Notes: generated from the sequence alone by a model not told the origin. DNA of 63,893 nucleotides from Paenibacillus rubinfantis (GCF_001486505.1 NZ_LN909047.1:1-63893), one strand, 5' to 3'. Shown: positions 25,241 to 38,110, counted from the stretch's first letter. Numbers and translations are program-made.

Positions 25241-28200
25241 TTGGCAGGACATCTTGTTCAATATGGTCGACGCACTCGGCGTAGTTATGCGCGAATTAAC
25301 GAGATACTCGAAGTACCGAACCTGATCGAAATCCAACAGAAATCCTATGAGTGGTTCTTGGAAGAAGGCCTTCGGGAAATGTTCCAAGATATCTCGCCGA
25401 TTCAGGATTTCACTGGAAATCTGGTGTTGGAGTTTATCGATTACAGCCTGGGCGAACCGAAGTATACGGTGGATGACGCGAAGGAACGCGACGTTACCTA
25501 TGCGGCGCCGCTTCGGGTCAAAGTCCGGCTTATTAATAAGGAAACCGGCGAAGTCAAAGAGCAGGAAGTATTCATGGGAGATTTCCCGCTGATGACCGAA
25601 ACCGGTACGTTTATTATTAACGGTGCGGAACGGGTTATTGTCAGCCAGTTGGTTCGCTCTCCTAGCGTCTATTTCAGCACGAAAGTAGATAAGAACGGTA
25701 AGAAAATGTATACCGCTACCGTCATTCCAAACCGCGGCGCATGGCTCGAGCTGGAGACGGATGCGAAGGATATTATTTACGTACGGATCGACCGTACCCG
25801 TAAAATTCCGGTAACCGTGTTGCTTCGCGCACTTGGCTTCGGAACTGATGCGGAGATTTTGGATTTGCTCGGCAATGATGAGTACATCCGCAACACGCTG
25901 GACAAAGACAATACGGATTCGACGGAGAAAGCGCTGATCGAAATCTACGAGCGTCTGCGTCCGGGCGAGCCGCCAACTCTTGAGAATGCAAAGAGCTTGC
26001 TTGTGGCCCGTTTCTTCGATCCAAAACGTTACGATCTGGCCAATGTCGGTCGTTACAAAATCAATAAGAAACTGCACATTAAAAACCGCTTGTTTAACCA
26101 ACGTCTCGCGGAGTCGCTAATCGACACAACCACGGGCGAAATTATCGCGGAAGCCGGTCAAATGGTGGACCGCCGTTTGCTGGACGAGATTTTGCCTCAC
26201 CTCGAGAGCAATGTGGGCTTCAAGAACTACCATGTTGTCGGCGGCGTGCTTGATGCGGATGACGTGCCGCTGCAAACGATCGACGTCTTCTCGCCGATCG
26301 AGGACGGCAAAGTGGTCAAAGTGATCGCGAACCGCAACATCGATAAATCGGTGAAGCATATTACCCCTGCTGATATTATTTCTTCGATCAGCTATTTTAT
26401 CAATTTGCTGCATGGCATCGGCAGCACGGACGATATCGACCATCTCGGCAACCGTCGTCTGCGCTCGGTGGGTGAGCTTCTGCAGAACCAATTCCGCATC
26501 GGCTTGTCCCGAATGGAACGCGTCGTGCGCGAAAGAATGTCGATTCAGGATGCGAACGTGATTACGCCGCAGGCGCTCATCAATATTCGTCCTGTGATCG
26601 CTTCGATCAAAGAGTTCTTCGGCAGCTCGCAGTTGTCCCAGTTTATGGATCAAACGAACCCGCTTGCCGAGTTGACGCATAAACGCCGTTTGTCCGCGTT
26701 GGGTCCTGGTGGTTTGACCCGGGAACGCGCCGGCATGGAAGTGCGTGACGTTCACCCGTCCCACTACGGCCGGATGTGTCCGATCGAAACGCCGGAAGGA
26801 CCGAACATCGGCTTGATCAACTCCTTGTCCACCTTTGCGCGGATTAACGAGTACGGCTTTATTGAAGCGCCGTATCGTTGGGTTGATCCGAAGACGGGGA
26901 CGGTTACCGATCAAGTGGCTTACCTGACGGCCGATGAGGAAGATAACTATATCATCGCTCAGGCCAACGCGAAGCTGACGGAAGATAACTTGTTTGAAGA
27001 TGAATCGGTTATCGTTCGTTACAATAAGCAGTCGGATAACATCCTGACCATGCCAAGTAACCGTGTGGACTACATGGATATTTCGCCGAAACAGGTCGTG
27101 TCGGTTGCAACTGCGCTGATTCCGTTCTTGGAAAATGACGACTCGAACCGTGCGCTCATGGGTTCGAACATGCAACGTCAGGCTGTTCCGTTGCTGATTC
27201 CGAAGGCTCCGCTCGTCGGAACCGGGATGGAGCATAAAGCGGCGAAGGACTCCGGCGTATGTATCGTGTCGAAATATGACGGGGTCATCGAGCGGTCGGC
27301 AGCGAACGAAATTTGGCTGCGTCGCGTAGAAACGATTGATGGCAAGGAAGTCAAAGGCGACCTTGTTAAATATAAATTACACAAGTTCATGCGTTCTAAC
27401 CAAGGGACCTGCATTAACCAACGTCCGATCGTGAAGCGGGGAGACGTCGTCAAGAAAGGCGATATCCTGGCTGATGGTCCTTCGACGGAAATGGGCGAAT
27501 TGGCATTGGGCCGCAACGTGGTCGTCGCCTTCATGACATGGGAAGGTTACAACTACGAGGATGCGATCCTGCTGAGCGAGAAGCTGGTGAAAGAGGATGT
27601 ATATACTTCGATCCACATCGAGGAATACGAATCCGAAGCCCGCGACACGAAGCTGGGACCGGAAGAGATTACCCGCGACATCCCGAACGTCGGCGAAGAG
27701 GCGTTACGTAACCTGGATGAGCGTGGCATTATCCGCGTAGGTGCGGAAATTGCCGCTGGCGACATCCTGGTTGGTAAAGTTACGCCGAAGGGCGTAACGG
27801 AGCTGACGGCGGAAGAGCGTTTGCTGCACGCTATCTTTGGTGAGAAGGCTCGCGAAGTTCGCGATACTTCCTTGCGTGTACCGCACGGTACTGACGGGAT
27901 CGTTGTAGATGTGAAGGTGTTTACCCGCGATAACGGCGACGAATTGCCGCCGGGTGTAAACCAACTGGTTCGCGTATACATCGCGCAAAAACGGAAGATC
28001 TCCGAAGGTGACAAAATGGCCGGACGCCATGGTAACAAAGGGGTCGTAGCTCGGATTTTGCCGGAAGAGGATATGCCGTTTATGCCGGATGGAACGCCGG
28101 TACAGGTTGTCCTGAACCCGCTGGGTGTACCTTCGCGGATGAACATCGGGCAGGTGCTGGAAATCCACTTGGGGATGGCCGCTCTGCAAATGGGTATTCA

Positions 28201-28786
28201 CGTCGCTACACCGGTATTTGACGGCGCTAACGAGGAAGATGTATTCGACACGATGGAAGAAGCCGGCATGCAACGTAACGGTAAAACGATCCTTTATGAT
28301 GGCCGCACGGGTGAACCGTTTGAACGCGAAGTTACCGTCGGCGTCATGCACATGATCAAACTTGCACACATGGTTGACGATAAAATCCATGCTCGTTCGA
28401 CAGGTCCTTACTCGCTCGTTACGCAGCAGCCGCTGGGTGGTAAAGCTCAGTTCGGTGGTCAACGTTTCGGGGAGATGGAAGTGTGGGCGCTGGAAGCTTA
28501 TGGCGCCGCTTATACGCTGCAAGAGATTCTTACCGTCAAATCGGATGACGTGGTGGGCCGGGTGAAAACCTACGAATCCATCGTCAAAGGAGAAAACGTG
28601 CCTGAACCAGGCGTGCCTGAATCGTTTAAGGTCTTGATCAAAGAGCTGCAAAGCTTGGGTATGGACGTCAAGATCCTGACCGAGAACGAAGAAGAGATCG
28701 AGATGAAAGAGATCGACGACGAGGATGATGCGTCGGGCGACAAATTGAGTCTCAATCTGGAAGGCGCGGAAGTCGGCGTAGAATAG
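25241..28786 (+). CDS. rpoB: RNA polymerase beta subunit
   Basis: This is the catalytic core subunit of RNA polymerase. The 1181-aa product begins [31 protein letters not shown]. It carries the rifampicin-pocket cluster [20 protein letters not shown] followed by [12 protein letters not shown] near 463-494, with the usual Asp, His and Ser residues of a sensitive enzyme. The C-terminal [25 protein letters not shown] is also present. The start is TTG 25241, 6-7 nt after GAGGGGTGAG, matching Bacillus RpoB; the in-frame ATG 25223 lies before the ribosome binding site. rpoC follows after 45 nt. Confidence 0.97.
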   Translation: MAGHLVQYGRRTRRSYARINEILEVPNLIEIQQKSYEWFLEEGLREMFQDISPIQDFTGNLVLEFIDYSLGEPKYTVDDAKERDVTYAAPLRVKVRLINKETGEVKEQEVFMGDFPLMTETGTFIINGAERVIVSQLVRSPSVYFSTKVDKNGKKMYTATVIPNRGAWLELETDAKDIIYVRIDRTRKIPVTVLLRALGFGTDAEILDLLGNDEYIRNTLDKDNTDSTEKALIEIYERLRPGEPPTLENAKSLLVARFFDPKRYDLANVGRYKINKKLHIKNRLFNQRLAESLIDTTTGEIIAEAGQMVDRRLLDEILPHLESNVGFKNYHVVGGVLDADDVPLQTIDVFSPIEDGKVVKVIANRNIDKSVKHITPADIISSISYFINLLHGIGSTDDIDHLGNRRLRSVGELLQNQFRIGLSRMERVVRERMSIQDANVITPQALINIRPVIASIKEFFGSSQLSQFMDQTNPLAELTHKRRLSALGPGGLTRERAGMEVRDVHPSHYGRMCPIETPEGPNIGLINSLSTFARINEYGFIEAPYRWVDPKTGTVTDQVAYLTADEEDNYIIAQANAKLTEDNLFEDESVIVRYNKQSDNILTMPSNRVDYMDISPKQVVSVATALIPFLENDDSNRALMGSNMQRQAVPLLIPKAPLVGTGMEHKAAKDSGVCIVSKYDGVIERSAANEIWLRRVETIDGKEVKGDLVKYKLHKFMRSNQGTCINQRPIVKRGDVVKKGDILADGPSTEMGELALGRNVVVAFMTWEGYNYEDAILLSEKLVKEDVYTSIHIEEYESEARDTKLGPEEITRDIPNVGEEALRNLDERGIIRVGAEIAAGDILVGKVTPKGVTELTAEERLLHAIFGEKAREVRDTSLRVPHGTDGIVVDVKVFTRDNGDELPPGVNQLVRVYIAQKRKISEGDKMAGRHGNKGVVARILPEEDMPFMPDGTPVQVVLNPLGVPSRMNIGQVLEIHLGMAALQMGIHVATPVFDGANEEDVFDTMEEAGMQRNGKTILYDGRTGEPFEREVTVGVMHMIKLAHMVDDKIHARSTGPYSLVTQQPLGGKAQFGGQRFGEMEVWALEAYGAAYTLQEILTVKSDDVVGRVKTYESIVKGENVPEPGVPESFKVLIKELQSLGMDVKILTENEEEIEMKEIDDEDDASGDKLSLNLEGAEVGVE

Positions 28787-28831
28787 AGCGTTATATAGTC
28801 AAATCAGGACTTGGTTAAGGAGGGATGCTCC

Positions 28832-31800
28832 TTGTTGGACGTCAACAACTTCGAGTTTATGAAAATTGGGCTTGCTTCCCCAGATAAAATTCGTTCTTGG
28901 TCCCGCGGAGAAGTAAAGAAACCGGAAACGATCAACTACCGCACGTTGAAGCCAGAGAAGGAAGGGCTGTTCTGCGAAAAGATTTTTGGCCCAACCAAAG
29001 ACTGGGAATGTCATTGCGGTAAATATAAACGCGTTCGCTACAAAGGCGTCGTCTGCGACCGCTGCGGCGTTGAGGTTACTCGCGCTAAAGTGCGCCGCGA
29101 ACGGATGGGGCATATCGAGCTGGCAGCCCCGGTATCCCATATTTGGTACTTCAAAGGGATTCCGAGCCGGATGGGCCTTGCGCTTGACATGTCGCCGCGT
29201 TCCCTGGAAGAGATCATTTATTTTGCATCTTATGTCGTAACCGATCCAGGCGAAACGCCGCTGGAGAAAAAGCAGCTTTTGTCCGAGAAGGAATACCGCA
29301 GCTACCGCGAGAAATACGGTTATGGATTCCAAGCCGGCATGGGTGCGGAAGCCGTGAAGAAGCTGCTCCAGGATCTCGACATCGACAAAGAGCTTGATTT
29401 CCTGAAGGAAGAATTGCGCACGGCCCAAGGTCAACGCCGTAACCGTGCGATCAAACGTTTGGAAGTCATCGAAGCGTTCAAAAGCTCCGGCAATGAGCCG
29501 GAGTGGATGATCCTCGACGTGCTTCCGGTGATTCCGCCGGAGCTGCGTCCGATGGTTCAACTCGATGGCGGACGTTTTGCGACGTCTGACTTGAACGATC
29601 TGTACCGCCGCGTCATCAACCGGAACAACCGGTTGAAACGTCTTTTGGACCTGGGCGCTCCGGACATCATCGTACAGAACGAGAAACGCATGCTGCAGGA
29701 AGCTGTTGACGCCTTGATCGACAATGGCCGCCGCGGCCGTCCAGTTACGGGTCCGGGTAACCGTCCTTTGAAATCCCTGAGCCATATGCTTAAAGGGAAA
29801 CAAGGTCGTTTCCGCCAGAACCTGCTCGGGAAACGGGTTGACTACTCCGGTCGTTCCGTTATCGTCGTAGGTCCGTACCTGAAAATGTACCAATGTGGTT
29901 TGCCGAAGGAAATGGCGCTGGAACTGTTTAAGCCTTTCGTCATGAAAGAGCTGGTTAACAAAGGTCTGGCACATAACATTAAGAGTGCAAAACGCAAAGT
30001 CGAACGCGTCAGCCCGGAAGTTTGGGACGTGCTCGAAGAAGTGATTAAAGAACATCCGGTGCTCTTGAACCGTGCCCCTACGCTTCACCGTCTCGGGATC
30101 CAGGCGTTTGAGCCGATCTTGGTTGAAGGTCGCGCGATCCGTCTGCATCCGCTCGTATGTACGGCGTATAACGCCGACTTCGACGGTGACCAAATGGCCG
30201 TTCACGTACCGTTGTCCGCAGAAGCTCAGGCGGAAGCCCGCATCTTGATGCTGGCGTCCGGCAACATCCTGAACCCGAAAGACGGCAAGCCGGTTGTTAC
30301 GCCTTCGCAGGATATGGTCCTCGGCTCCTACTATCTGACCATGGATAACAAGGAAGCCAAAGGTGCCGGCATGATTCTGAATTCGGTCAACGAAGCGGTA
30401 TCCGCTTATCAACGCGGCACGGCTTCGCTGCATGCGCGGGTAGCCATTCCGACGAAAGCGTTGGGCAAAACCAGCTTTACGGAAGCACAGCAAAACGCTT
30501 TGCTGATTACGACGGTTGGTAAAATCATTTTCAATGAGATTTTCCCGGCTAGCTTCCCTTACATTAACGAAGCTACGCGCGTCAACTTGTTCCAAGGTAC
30601 CCCGGATCATTACTTCATTTATGAGAAGGGCGCCAATGTTCTGGAACGGATCATGGCTGCACCGCAAGCAAGTGGTGTCGGCAAGGAATACCTCGGTGAA
30701 ATCATCGGTCGCTGCTTCGAAATCTACCATACGACGGAAACCTCCGTCATTTTGGACAGAATCAAGCAAACCGGCTTTACTTACTCAACCCGTGCGGGCG
30801 TAAGTATTGCGGTAGCCGACGTTATCGTACCGAAAGAGAAGCAGGAAATCCTGCGCGATTCCGATGAGAAGGTACGCGTGGTTACGAATCAATACCGTCG
30901 CGGTTTGATTACGAACGAAGAACGTTATGACCGTGTTATCGATATCTGGTCCAAATGTAAGGACCAAATTACCGACGTGCTTATGAAATCGATGGACCGT
31001 TACAATTCCATCATGCTCATGGTTGACTCCAAAGCGCGCGGTAACAAATCGCAGATCACCCAGCTGGGTGGGATGCGGGGCTTGATGGCCAACCCGGCGG
31101 GCCGGATCATCGAGTTGCCAATCAAATCGAACTTCCGCGAAGGCCTTACCGTCCTCGAGTACTTCCTGTCGACGCACGGCGCGCGGAAAGGTCTGGCGGA
31201 CACCGCGCTGCGGACAGCCGACTCCGGTTACCTGACTCGCCGTCTCGTAGACGTGGCTCAGGACGTGATCGTTCGCGAGGAAGATTGCGGTACGGATAAA
31301 GGCTTTACCGTCGGTGTGATCCAGGACGGCAAAGAGGTTATCGAGGACCTGTACGACCGGATCGAAGGCCGCTACTCGTTCGAGACGATTAAGCATCCGA
31401 AAACGGGTGAGATCATCATTCATCGTAATGAATTGATCGATTCCGATAAAGCGCATGAAATCGTCAATGCAGGCATCGCGAAGCTGCAAATTCGTTCCGT
31501 ACTCAGCTGCCGCGCTCGTCATGGCGTGTGCAAGAAGTGCTACGGACGCAACCTGGCAACCGGGAAACACGTGGAAATCGGGGAAGCTGTCGGTATCATC
31601 GCGGCCCAATCGATCGGTGAACCGGGAACCCAGCTCACCATGCGTACGTTCCATACCGGGGGCGTTGCGGGTGACGATATTACCCAAGGTCTTCCGCGGA
31701 TTCAAGAGCTGTTTGAAGCCCGGAATCCGAAAGGCCAAGCAACGATCAGTGAGATCGACGGCGTAATCAAAGAAATCCGTGAAGCCAAAGACCGTCGCGA

Positions 31801-32446
31801 AATCGAGGTTCAAGGCGAAGCGGAAACGAAGGTATACTCCGTCACTTACGGTTCTCGTCTGCGCGTCAGCGAAGGCGATGAGATCGAGGCTGGAGACGAG
31901 TTGACCGATGGTTCGATCGACCCGAAAGAAATTTTGCGCATCAAGGGGATTCGCGGTGTACAGAACTACATTCTGCAGGAAGTACAGCGCGTATACCGGA
32001 ACCAAGGCGTAGAAATCAACGACAAGCACGTTGAGGTCATGATTCGCCAAATGCTGCGCAAGATCCGGATTGTGGATGCCGGTGATACGCCGCTCCTGCC
32101 GGGCTCTTTCGTGGACCTGCATGAGTATGAGGTTGCCAACAAAGATGCGATCCTGTCCGGCAAAGAACCGGCGGTTGCCAAACCGGTCTTGCTCGGGATT
32201 ACGAAAGCATCGCTGGAAACCGACTCCTTCTTGTCCGCCGCTTCCTTCCAGGAAACGACGCGGGTGCTTACCGACGCTGCCATCAAAGGCAAAGTCGACA
32301 AGCTGCTCGGCTTGAAAGAGAATGTGATCATCGGTAAGTTGATTCCGGCCGGTACCGGCATGAATCGCTACCGTAACATTCAATTTGAAGAGCCGGAGCA
32401 AGATGAGGCGGCTGAAGAAAGCTTGGAGCCTGTTTCTGTCGAATAA
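28832..32446 (+). CDS. rpoC: RNA polymerase beta' subunit
   Basis: Beta' is the large catalytic subunit. The 1204-aa product begins with [23 protein letters not shown] after the TTG codon. The N-terminal zinc ribbon reads [20 protein letters not shown]. The catalytic magnesium loop [13 protein letters not shown] is near 448, followed by the trigger loop. The second zinc site is [16 protein letters not shown]. The start is TTG 28832, 8 nt after AAGGAGG; TTG 28835 is possible. It is followed by a strong terminator. Confidence 0.97.
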   Translation: MLDVNNFEFMKIGLASPDKIRSWSRGEVKKPETINYRTLKPEKEGLFCEKIFGPTKDWECHCGKYKRVRYKGVVCDRCGVEVTRAKVRRERMGHIELAAPVSHIWYFKGIPSRMGLALDMSPRSLEEIIYFASYVVTDPGETPLEKKQLLSEKEYRSYREKYGYGFQAGMGAEAVKKLLQDLDIDKELDFLKEELRTAQGQRRNRAIKRLEVIEAFKSSGNEPEWMILDVLPVIPPELRPMVQLDGGRFATSDLNDLYRRVINRNNRLKRLLDLGAPDIIVQNEKRMLQEAVDALIDNGRRGRPVTGPGNRPLKSLSHMLKGKQGRFRQNLLGKRVDYSGRSVIVVGPYLKMYQCGLPKEMALELFKPFVMKELVNKGLAHNIKSAKRKVERVSPEVWDVLEEVIKEHPVLLNRAPTLHRLGIQAFEPILVEGRAIRLHPLVCTAYNADFDGDQMAVHVPLSAEAQAEARILMLASGNILNPKDGKPVVTPSQDMVLGSYYLTMDNKEAKGAGMILNSVNEAVSAYQRGTASLHARVAIPTKALGKTSFTEAQQNALLITTVGKIIFNEIFPASFPYINEATRVNLFQGTPDHYFIYEKGANVLERIMAAPQASGVGKEYLGEIIGRCFEIYHTTETSVILDRIKQTGFTYSTRAGVSIAVADVIVPKEKQEILRDSDEKVRVVTNQYRRGLITNEERYDRVIDIWSKCKDQITDVLMKSMDRYNSIMLMVDSKARGNKSQITQLGGMRGLMANPAGRIIELPIKSNFREGLTVLEYFLSTHGARKGLADTALRTADSGYLTRRLVDVAQDVIVREEDCGTDKGFTVGVIQDGKEVIEDLYDRIEGRYSFETIKHPKTGEIIIHRNELIDSDKAHEIVNAGIAKLQIRSVLSCRARHGVCKKCYGRNLATGKHVEIGEAVGIIAAQSIGEPGTQLTMRTFHTGGVAGDDITQGLPRIQELFEARNPKGQATISEIDGVIKEIREAKDRREIEVQGEAETKVYSVTYGSRLRVSEGDEIEAGDELTDGSIDPKEILRIKGIRGVQNYILQEVQRVYRNQGVEINDKHVEVMIRQMLRKIRIVDAGDTPLLPGSFVDLHEYEVANKDAILSGKEPAVAKPVLLGITKASLETDSFLSAASFQETTRVLTDAAIKGKVDKLLGLKENVIIGKLIPAGTGMNRYRNIQFEEPEQDEAAEESLEPVSVE

Positions 32447-32464
32447 CGATGATGTGAAGATAAG

Positions 32465-32519
32465 CCGGCGCGGCCCTGAAGCGAGTTGTATCCGGGTCGC
32501 GCCGGACTTGTTTTTTTCT
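32465..32519 (+). terminator. Terminator after rpoC
   Basis: A 12-bp GC-rich stem (CCGGCGCGGCCC with GGGTCGCGCCGG) is followed by a run of T at 32511-32517. It separates rpoBC from the str operon. Confidence 0.92.
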
Positions 32520-32542
32520 AAGAAATTCGCTGAATAATTTGC

Positions 32543-32572
32543 TTGACATCGGCTATAGCCGAGTGATACTAT
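32543..32572 (+). promoter_or_regulatory. str operon promoter with palindromic spacer
   Basis: TTGACA (32543-32548) is followed by a -10 in GATACTATAT (best boxes GATACT 32565-32570 or TACTAT 32567-32572). The spacer is filled by a perfect 14-bp palindrome, TCGGCTATAGCCGA (32549-32562), suggesting a repressor or activator site between the boxes. Confidence 0.65.
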
Positions 32573-32620
32573 ATCATAGTGCGTGAGAACGGATAACCCT
32601 GTGCTTTGGAGGGCTTTGTG

Positions 32621-32872
32621 ATGTCTAATGATAAAGGACTACGGGACGCACCGGTTAAAATCGGCACCAAGCAAACCATGCGAATGGTTGAACTTGGACG
32701 GGCCGAAGAAGTTTATGTGGCTGAGAATGCAGATCCGCGTCTTACATCAAAGATCGTCGCCTTATGCAACCAACATAACGTCAAAGTCACTTATGTGGAT
32801 ACGATGGTTAATCTCGGCAAAGCTTGCGGGATTGAAGTGGGAGCGGCGATGGCTGCGATTGTAAAACCATAG
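32621..32872 (+). CDS. L7Ae-family kink-turn RNA-binding protein (YbxF-like)
   Basis: This is a homologue of B. subtilis YbxF, which binds kink-turn RNA and associates with the ribosome. The 83-aa product has the L7Ae pattern GTKQTMRMVELGRAEEVYVAENADPRLTSKIVALCNQHNVKVTYVDTMVNLGKACGIEVGAAMAAIV. I start at ATG 32621, 7 nt after GGAGGG, instead of the upstream in-frame TTG. It is the first gene of the str operon, as in Bacillus. Confidence 0.92.
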   Translation: MSNDKGLRDAPVKIGTKQTMRMVELGRAEEVYVAENADPRLTSKIVALCNQHNVKVTYVDTMVNLGKACGIEVGAAMAAIVKP

Positions 32873-33013
32873 TTGATTGAAATGTTTTTGCTAATAGGGG
32901 AAACTCTTCGGCAAAAACTTTTCCTTTGTTCTTTTATGAACCGCCTGGGTCTGTGGGCTTAACAAAAAGGTTTGTAAAGAAACATGAATTCTGAGGAAGG
33001 GGGTGGCAACAAC

Positions 33014-33436
33014 ATGCCAACAATTAACCAATTAGTACGTAAAGGACGCCAAGATAAGGTGTACAAATCCAAATCTCCAGCGTTGCAAAGAGGTTTTAAC
33101 GCCCTGAAACGTGAGGCTACGGATTTGAGTTCTCCGCAAAAACGCGGCGTCTGCACTCGTGTAGGTACGATGACTCCGAAGAAACCGAACTCCGCACTTC
33201 GTAAATATGCCCGTGTTCGTTTGACGAACCGTGTAGAGGTGACGGCTTACATTCCAGGGATCGGTCACAACCTGCAAGAACACAGCGTTGTATTGATTCG
33301 TGGCGGCCGGGTCAAAGACCTTCCGGGTGTACGTTACCATATCGTACGCGGAGCTTTGGATACCGCTGGGGTTAACAACCGGATGCAAGCTCGTTCCAAA
33401 TACGGCGCGAAACGTCCGAAAGCGAAGAAATCCTAA
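33014..33436 (+). CDS. rpsL: 30S ribosomal protein S12
   Basis: S12 controls decoding accuracy at the A site. The 140-aa product reads [28 protein letters not shown]. The streptomycin-related loops [11 protein letters not shown] and [13 protein letters not shown] carry the sensitive-type lysines. It ends [17 protein letters not shown] 33014 matches the family start after GAGGAAGGGGG. It is followed by a 100-bp structured repeat before rpsG, which is unusual in the str operon. Confidence 0.97.
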   Translation: MPTINQLVRKGRQDKVYKSKSPALQRGFNALKREATDLSSPQKRGVCTRVGTMTPKKPNSALRKYARVRLTNRVEVTAYIPGIGHNLQEHSVVLIRGGRVKDLPGVRYHIVRGALDTAGVNNRMQARSKYGAKRPKAKKS

Positions 33437-33510
33437 GATCGCTTGAATTTTTAAATGGAAGTTCAAAAACCGGCTTTTCAGCACCGAGAAGGTTGGATGA
33501 AGCTAGGGAC

Positions 33511-33607
33511 TGAGTAGCGGAGCGTAGCTGTAAGCTGCGTGAGCAACGGAAGGCCCGGCTGAATTCAAGATTCGAAGTCGAAACTGCATCATGATATACA
33601 TCGTGAT
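33511..33607 (+). repeat. Structured dispersed repeat, copy 3 (upstream of rpsG)
   Basis: The third copy of the element at 12089 and 16211 contains GAGTAGCGGAG and the stem CGTAGC-TGTAA-GCTGCG. GTGAGCAACGGA and GATTCGAAGTCGAAAC follow, and the last hairpin is CATGAT-ATAC-ATCGTG, then AT. The stem bases differ from copies 1 and 2 but still pair. It sits in the sense direction inside the str operon, ending about 63 bp before rpsG. Confidence 0.87.
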
Positions 33608-33670
33608 CAAAAGGTGGTTTTGAACTACTACTAAAGGTTTGAATTATTGTTGAAAGGGGGATAACAAACT

Positions 33671-34141
33671 ATGCCACGCAAAGGTCCAGTTACGAAGAGA
33701 GACGTGTTGCCAGATCCGGTGTATAACAGCAAATTGGTTACACGCTTGATCAACCGCATCATGCTTGACGGTAAACGCGGCGTTGCTCAAAGCATTCTGT
33801 ACAATGCGTTCAACATCATTCAAGAGCGCACGGGGAATGACCCTATGGAAGTGTTTGAAGCAGCGATCAAGAATATCATGCCTGTACTGGAAGTTAAAGC
33901 TCGTCGTGTCGGCGGTGCAAACTACCAGGTTCCGATCGAGGTTAAGCCAGAAAGACGTACATCCTTGGGATTACGTTGGTTGGTAAACTACTCCCGCAAC
34001 CGCGGTGAGAAAACGATGGAAGAACGTTTGGCTGCCGAGATTATCGACGCATCCAACAACACAGGTGCTTCCGTTAAGAAACGTGAAGATACACACAAAA
34101 TGGCGGAAGCGAACAAAGCGTTCGCGCACTACCGTTGGTAG
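33671..34141 (+). CDS. rpsG: 30S ribosomal protein S7
   Basis: S7 organises the 3' major domain of 16S rRNA near the E site. The 156-aa product reads [47 protein letters not shown]. It has the conserved [11 protein letters not shown] and ends [16 protein letters not shown] 33671 follows AAAGGGGGAT. The gap to rpsL is 234 nt because of the inserted repeat, and fusA follows after 47 nt. Confidence 0.97.
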   Translation: MPRKGPVTKRDVLPDPVYNSKLVTRLINRIMLDGKRGVAQSILYNAFNIIQERTGNDPMEVFEAAIKNIMPVLEVKARRVGGANYQVPIEVKPERRTSLGLRWLVNYSRNRGEKTMEERLAAEIIDASNNTGASVKKREDTHKMAEANKAFAHYRW

Positions 34142-34188
34142 GATAACGCCCGTATTTCAAAATTTATATTTTGAAGGGAGACAGATTC

Positions 34189-36267
34189 ATGGCAAGAGAG
34201 TTCTCCTTGAAAAATACACGTAATATCGGGATCATGGCGCATATTGACGCCGGTAAGACAACCACGACGGAACGGATCTTGTTCTACACAGGCCGTACGC
34301 ACAAAATCGGGGAAGTTCACGAGGGTGCTGCGACGATGGACTGGATGGAACAAGAGCAAGAGCGCGGAATCACGATTACGTCCGCTGCGACGACCGCTCA
34401 ATGGAAAGGTCACCGCGTAAATATCATCGATACCCCGGGACACGTCGACTTCACTGTTGAAGTCGAACGTTCCCTGCGTGTATTGGACGGGGCTGTAGGC
34501 GTGTTCAGTGCGAAAGAAGGCGTTGAGCCGCAGTCTGAAACCGTTTGGAGACAAGCTGACCGCTATGGCGTTCCTCGGATCGCCTATGTCAACAAAATGG
34601 ATATCATCGGTGCCGATTACCTGAACGTTGTCAAAGATATGCGCGAGCGTCTGCAAGCAAATGCCGTTGCGATCCAATTGCCGATCGGTGCGGAAAACGA
34701 TTTTGTCGGGATTATCGACATCGTTGCTCAAAAAGCGTATATGTACAGAGACGATCTGGGTCAACAAATCGATGAGGTAGAAATTCCTGCAGAATTCACT
34801 GCACAAGTTGAAGAGCTTCGTGCAGAATTGGTAGAGAAGGTTGCTGAACTGGACGAAGACTTGACGATGAAATACCTCGAAGGCGAGGAAATCACCGTTG
34901 AGGAACTGAAAGCAGCGCTTCGCAAAGGGGTTTGTGAAGTTAAAATCTTCCCTGTTATCTGCGGTTCTTCTTACCGTAACAAAGGGGTTCAGCTGATGCT
35001 GGATGCCGTAATCGATTACTTGCCATCGCCGCTTGACGTACCAAGCATCCAAGGTCACTTGGAAGACGGTGCGGAAGTGGAACGTCACTCTTCCGACGAA
35101 GAGCCGTTTGCGGCGCTTGCATTTAAAATCATGACCGACCCTTACGTGGGTAAGCTGACGTTCTTCCGCGTATACTCCGGTATTTTGCAATCCGGTTCGT
35201 ATGTGCTGAACGCAACGAAAGGCAAACGCGAACGGATCGGCCGTATCCTGCAAATGCATGCCAACAGCCGTCAGGAAATCAGCGAAGTATATGCTGGTGA
35301 TATCGCTGCAGCTGTAGGTTTGAAAGACACGGGGACAGGTGATACACTGTGTGATGAGAAGGCACCGGTTATTCTTGAATCGATGAACTTCCCTGATCCG
35401 GTTATCGAAATCGCTGTTGAACCTAAGACGAAAGCCGACCAAGACAAAATGGGCGTTGCTCTCGGTAAACTGACGGAGGAAGATCCTACGCTTCGCGCTC
35501 ATACAGACGAAGAAACGGGACAAACGATCCTTGCGGGTATGGGTGAGCTTCACCTGGATATCATCATCGACCGGATGCGCCGTGAATTCAAAGTTGAGAC
35601 AAACGTTGGTAAACCACAAGTTGCTTACCGTGAAACGTTCAAAGCTCCTGCTCGCGTCGAAGGTAAATTCGTTCGTCAATCCGGTGGTCGTGGTCAATAT
35701 GGTCACGTCTGGGTTGAATTTGAACCTCTGGAGCCAGGTACTGGTAACCAGTTCGACAGCAAAATCGTCGGCGGTTCCGTTCCTAGAGAGTATATCGCTC
35801 CGGCACAACAAGGTATTGAAGAAGCTATGAAGAATGGTGTGCTTGCAGGCTTCCCGCTTGTAGACGTTAAAGCCACAATCGTAGACGGTTCGTACCATGA
35901 TGTCGACTCCAGTGAAATGGCGTTTAAAATCGCCGGCTCCATGGCTCTGAAAGCGGCTAAAGATAAATGTCAGCCGATTCTGCTTGAGCCGATCATGAAA
36001 GTTGAAGTAACGGTACCTGAGGAGTACATGGGTGACGTTATGGGTATGCTGAACTCTCGCCGTGGCCGTATCGAAGGTATGGACTCCCGTGGCGGTGCGC
36101 AAATTATCCGTGCGAAAGTGCCTCTCTCCGAAATGTTCGGTTACTCGACAACCCTTCGTTCCGGTACGCAAGGACGCGGCGTATTCTCGATGGAACTTTC
36201 TCACTATGAAGAAGTTCCGAAGACCATCGCTGAAGAAATCGTATCCAAGAACAAAGGCGGAGAATAA
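34189..36267 (+). CDS. fusA: Elongation factor G
   Basis: EF-G is the GTPase that drives translocation and, with RRF, ribosome recycling. The 692-aa product has the G1 motif AHIDAGKTT (about 17-25), switch [14 protein letters not shown], and domains II-V to the C-terminus. The effector region [14 protein letters not shown] is intact. ATG 34189 ([23 protein letters not shown]) follows GAAGGGAG. It lies between rpsG and tuf in the str operon. Confidence 0.98.
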   Translation: MAREFSLKNTRNIGIMAHIDAGKTTTTERILFYTGRTHKIGEVHEGAATMDWMEQEQERGITITSAATTAQWKGHRVNIIDTPGHVDFTVEVERSLRVLDGAVGVFSAKEGVEPQSETVWRQADRYGVPRIAYVNKMDIIGADYLNVVKDMRERLQANAVAIQLPIGAENDFVGIIDIVAQKAYMYRDDLGQQIDEVEIPAEFTAQVEELRAELVEKVAELDEDLTMKYLEGEEITVEELKAALRKGVCEVKIFPVICGSSYRNKGVQLMLDAVIDYLPSPLDVPSIQGHLEDGAEVERHSSDEEPFAALAFKIMTDPYVGKLTFFRVYSGILQSGSYVLNATKGKRERIGRILQMHANSRQEISEVYAGDIAAAVGLKDTGTGDTLCDEKAPVILESMNFPDPVIEIAVEPKTKADQDKMGVALGKLTEEDPTLRAHTDEETGQTILAGMGELHLDIIIDRMRREFKVETNVGKPQVAYRETFKAPARVEGKFVRQSGGRGQYGHVWVEFEPLEPGTGNQFDSKIVGGSVPREYIAPAQQGIEEAMKNGVLAGFPLVDVKATIVDGSYHDVDSSEMAFKIAGSMALKAAKDKCQPILLEPIMKVEVTVPEEYMGDVMGMLNSRRGRIEGMDSRGGAQIIRAKVPLSEMFGYSTTLRSGTQGRGVFSMELSHYEEVPKTIAEEIVSKNKGGE

Positions 36268-36350
36268 CTTAATGTATTTACCGATCGGAGGATTTGTTCT
36301 TCCGAGCGGTCACACATAACAATCCATATTTTAAGGAGGAACTGTTTAAA

Positions 36351-37541
36351 ATGGCAAAGGCTAAATACGAACGTACAAAACCGCACGTTAATATCGGTAC
36401 GATTGGTCACGTCGACCATGGTAAAACAACTCTGACTGCAGCCATCACGACTGTATTGTCCAAAACATATGGCGGTGCTGCTGTAGCATTCGACCAAATC
36501 GACAAAGCTCCAGAAGAACGCGAACGCGGTATCACAATCTCGACGGCTCACGTTGAGTATGAAACAAACAACCGCCACTACGCACACGTTGACTGCCCAG
36601 GGCACGCCGACTATGTTAAAAACATGATCACCGGCGCAGCTCAAATGGACGGCGCAATCCTGGTTGTATCCGCAGCTGACGGCCCAATGCCGCAAACTCG
36701 CGAGCACATCCTGTTGTCCAAAAACGTAGGCGTTCCTTACATCGTCGTATTCCTGAACAAATGCGACATGGTTGAAGACGAAGAGTTGCTTGAACTGGTT
36801 GAAATGGAAGTTCGCGACCTGCTGAACGAATATGACTTCCCAGGCGACGACACTCCAATCATCCGTGGTTCCGCTCGTGAAGCTCTGCAAAACCCTGATG
36901 GCGACTGGGCTAAGAAAATCGTTGAGATGTTTGAAATCATCGACGAATACATTCCGTTGCCAGAACGTCCAGTCGACAAACCATTCTTGATGCCTGTCGA
37001 GGACGTATTCTCGATCACAGGTCGTGGTACGGTAGCAACTGGCCGTGTAGAACGCGGTACGGTTAAAGTCGGCGACGAAATCGAAATCGTGGGTATCGTT
37101 GAAGAAACGAAAAAATCCGTTGTTACCGGCGTTGAAATGTTCCGTAAATTGCTCGACTCCGCTCAAGCGGGCGACAACATCGGCGCATTGCTCCGCGGTG
37201 TTGACCGTAAAGAAATCGAACGCGGTCAAGTATTGGCTAAACCAGCTTCCGTTAATCCGCATACTGAGTTCACCGCTCAAGTATACGTATTGACAAAAGA
37301 AGAAGGCGGACGTCATAAACCTTTCTTCACAGGTTACCGTCCACAATTCTATTTCCGTACAACTGACGTAACTGGCATCATCAACCTGCCAGAAGGTACT
37401 GAAATGGTTATGCCTGGCGACAACATCGAAGTTACCGTTCAACTGATCTCCCCAATCGCGATTGAAGAAGGAACTCGCTTCTCCATCCGTGAAGGCGGCC
37501 GTACAGTTGGATCCGGCGCTGTTGTTAAAATCACGAAATAA
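36351..37541 (+). CDS. tuf: Elongation factor Tu
   Basis: EF-Tu delivers aminoacyl-tRNA to the ribosome in a GTP-dependent way. The 396-aa product has GHVDHGKTT (about 18-26), [12 protein letters not shown] and SAREALQN, then domains II and III ending [23 protein letters not shown] 36351 follows AAGGAGG. It is the last str-operon gene and is followed by a strong terminator. The ORF extends upstream in frame but without ribosome binding signals. Confidence 0.98.
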   Translation: MAKAKYERTKPHVNIGTIGHVDHGKTTLTAAITTVLSKTYGGAAVAFDQIDKAPEERERGITISTAHVEYETNNRHYAHVDCPGHADYVKNMITGAAQMDGAILVVSAADGPMPQTREHILLSKNVGVPYIVVFLNKCDMVEDEELLELVEMEVRDLLNEYDFPGDDTPIIRGSAREALQNPDGDWAKKIVEMFEIIDEYIPLPERPVDKPFLMPVEDVFSITGRGTVATGRVERGTVKVGDEIEIVGIVEETKKSVVTGVEMFRKLLDSAQAGDNIGALLRGVDRKEIERGQVLAKPASVNPHTEFTAQVYVLTKEEGGRHKPFFTGYRPQFYFRTTDVTGIINLPEGTEMVMPGDNIEVTVQLISPIAIEEGTRFSIREGGRTVGSGAVVKITK

Positions 37542-37563
37542 GAAGGCTTCAAGCCTGATTAGA

Positions 37564-37607
37564 AGAGCTGGTTCCCCTCGACAATGTGGGGGATCAGCTC
37601 TTTTTTT
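37564..37607 (+). terminator. Terminator after tuf
   Basis: The stem GAGCTGGTTCCCC pairs with GGGGGATCAGCTC and is followed by seven T. It ends the str operon. Confidence 0.93.
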
Positions 37608-37635
37608 GTACAAACAAAAACTTTAGATTTTATGC

Positions 37636-37664
37636 TTGCATTCCGCCTATCTTTTCTATATAAT
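37636..37664 (+). promoter_or_regulatory. Promoter of the S10-spc-alpha cluster
   Basis: TTGCAT (37636-37641) and a perfect TATAAT (37659-37664) are spaced 17 bp. It gives a leader of about 130 nt before rpsJ. No L4-type leader structure is obvious. Confidence 0.85.
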
Positions 37665-37699
37665 AGTGAATGTTGTTCTGTGACGTTGCGATGATGTGA

Positions 37700-38110
<411 letters not shown>

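Noticed and set aside
28799..30769. 656-codon open frame antisense to rpoC (also 30785-32401)
   Set aside because: Long antisense frames are expected opposite highly biased coding sequence; rpoC on the + strand is certain.
34129..36204. 691-codon open frame antisense to fusA, and 36204-37613 antisense to tuf
   Set aside because: Same effect of codon bias; no family match and no start signals.
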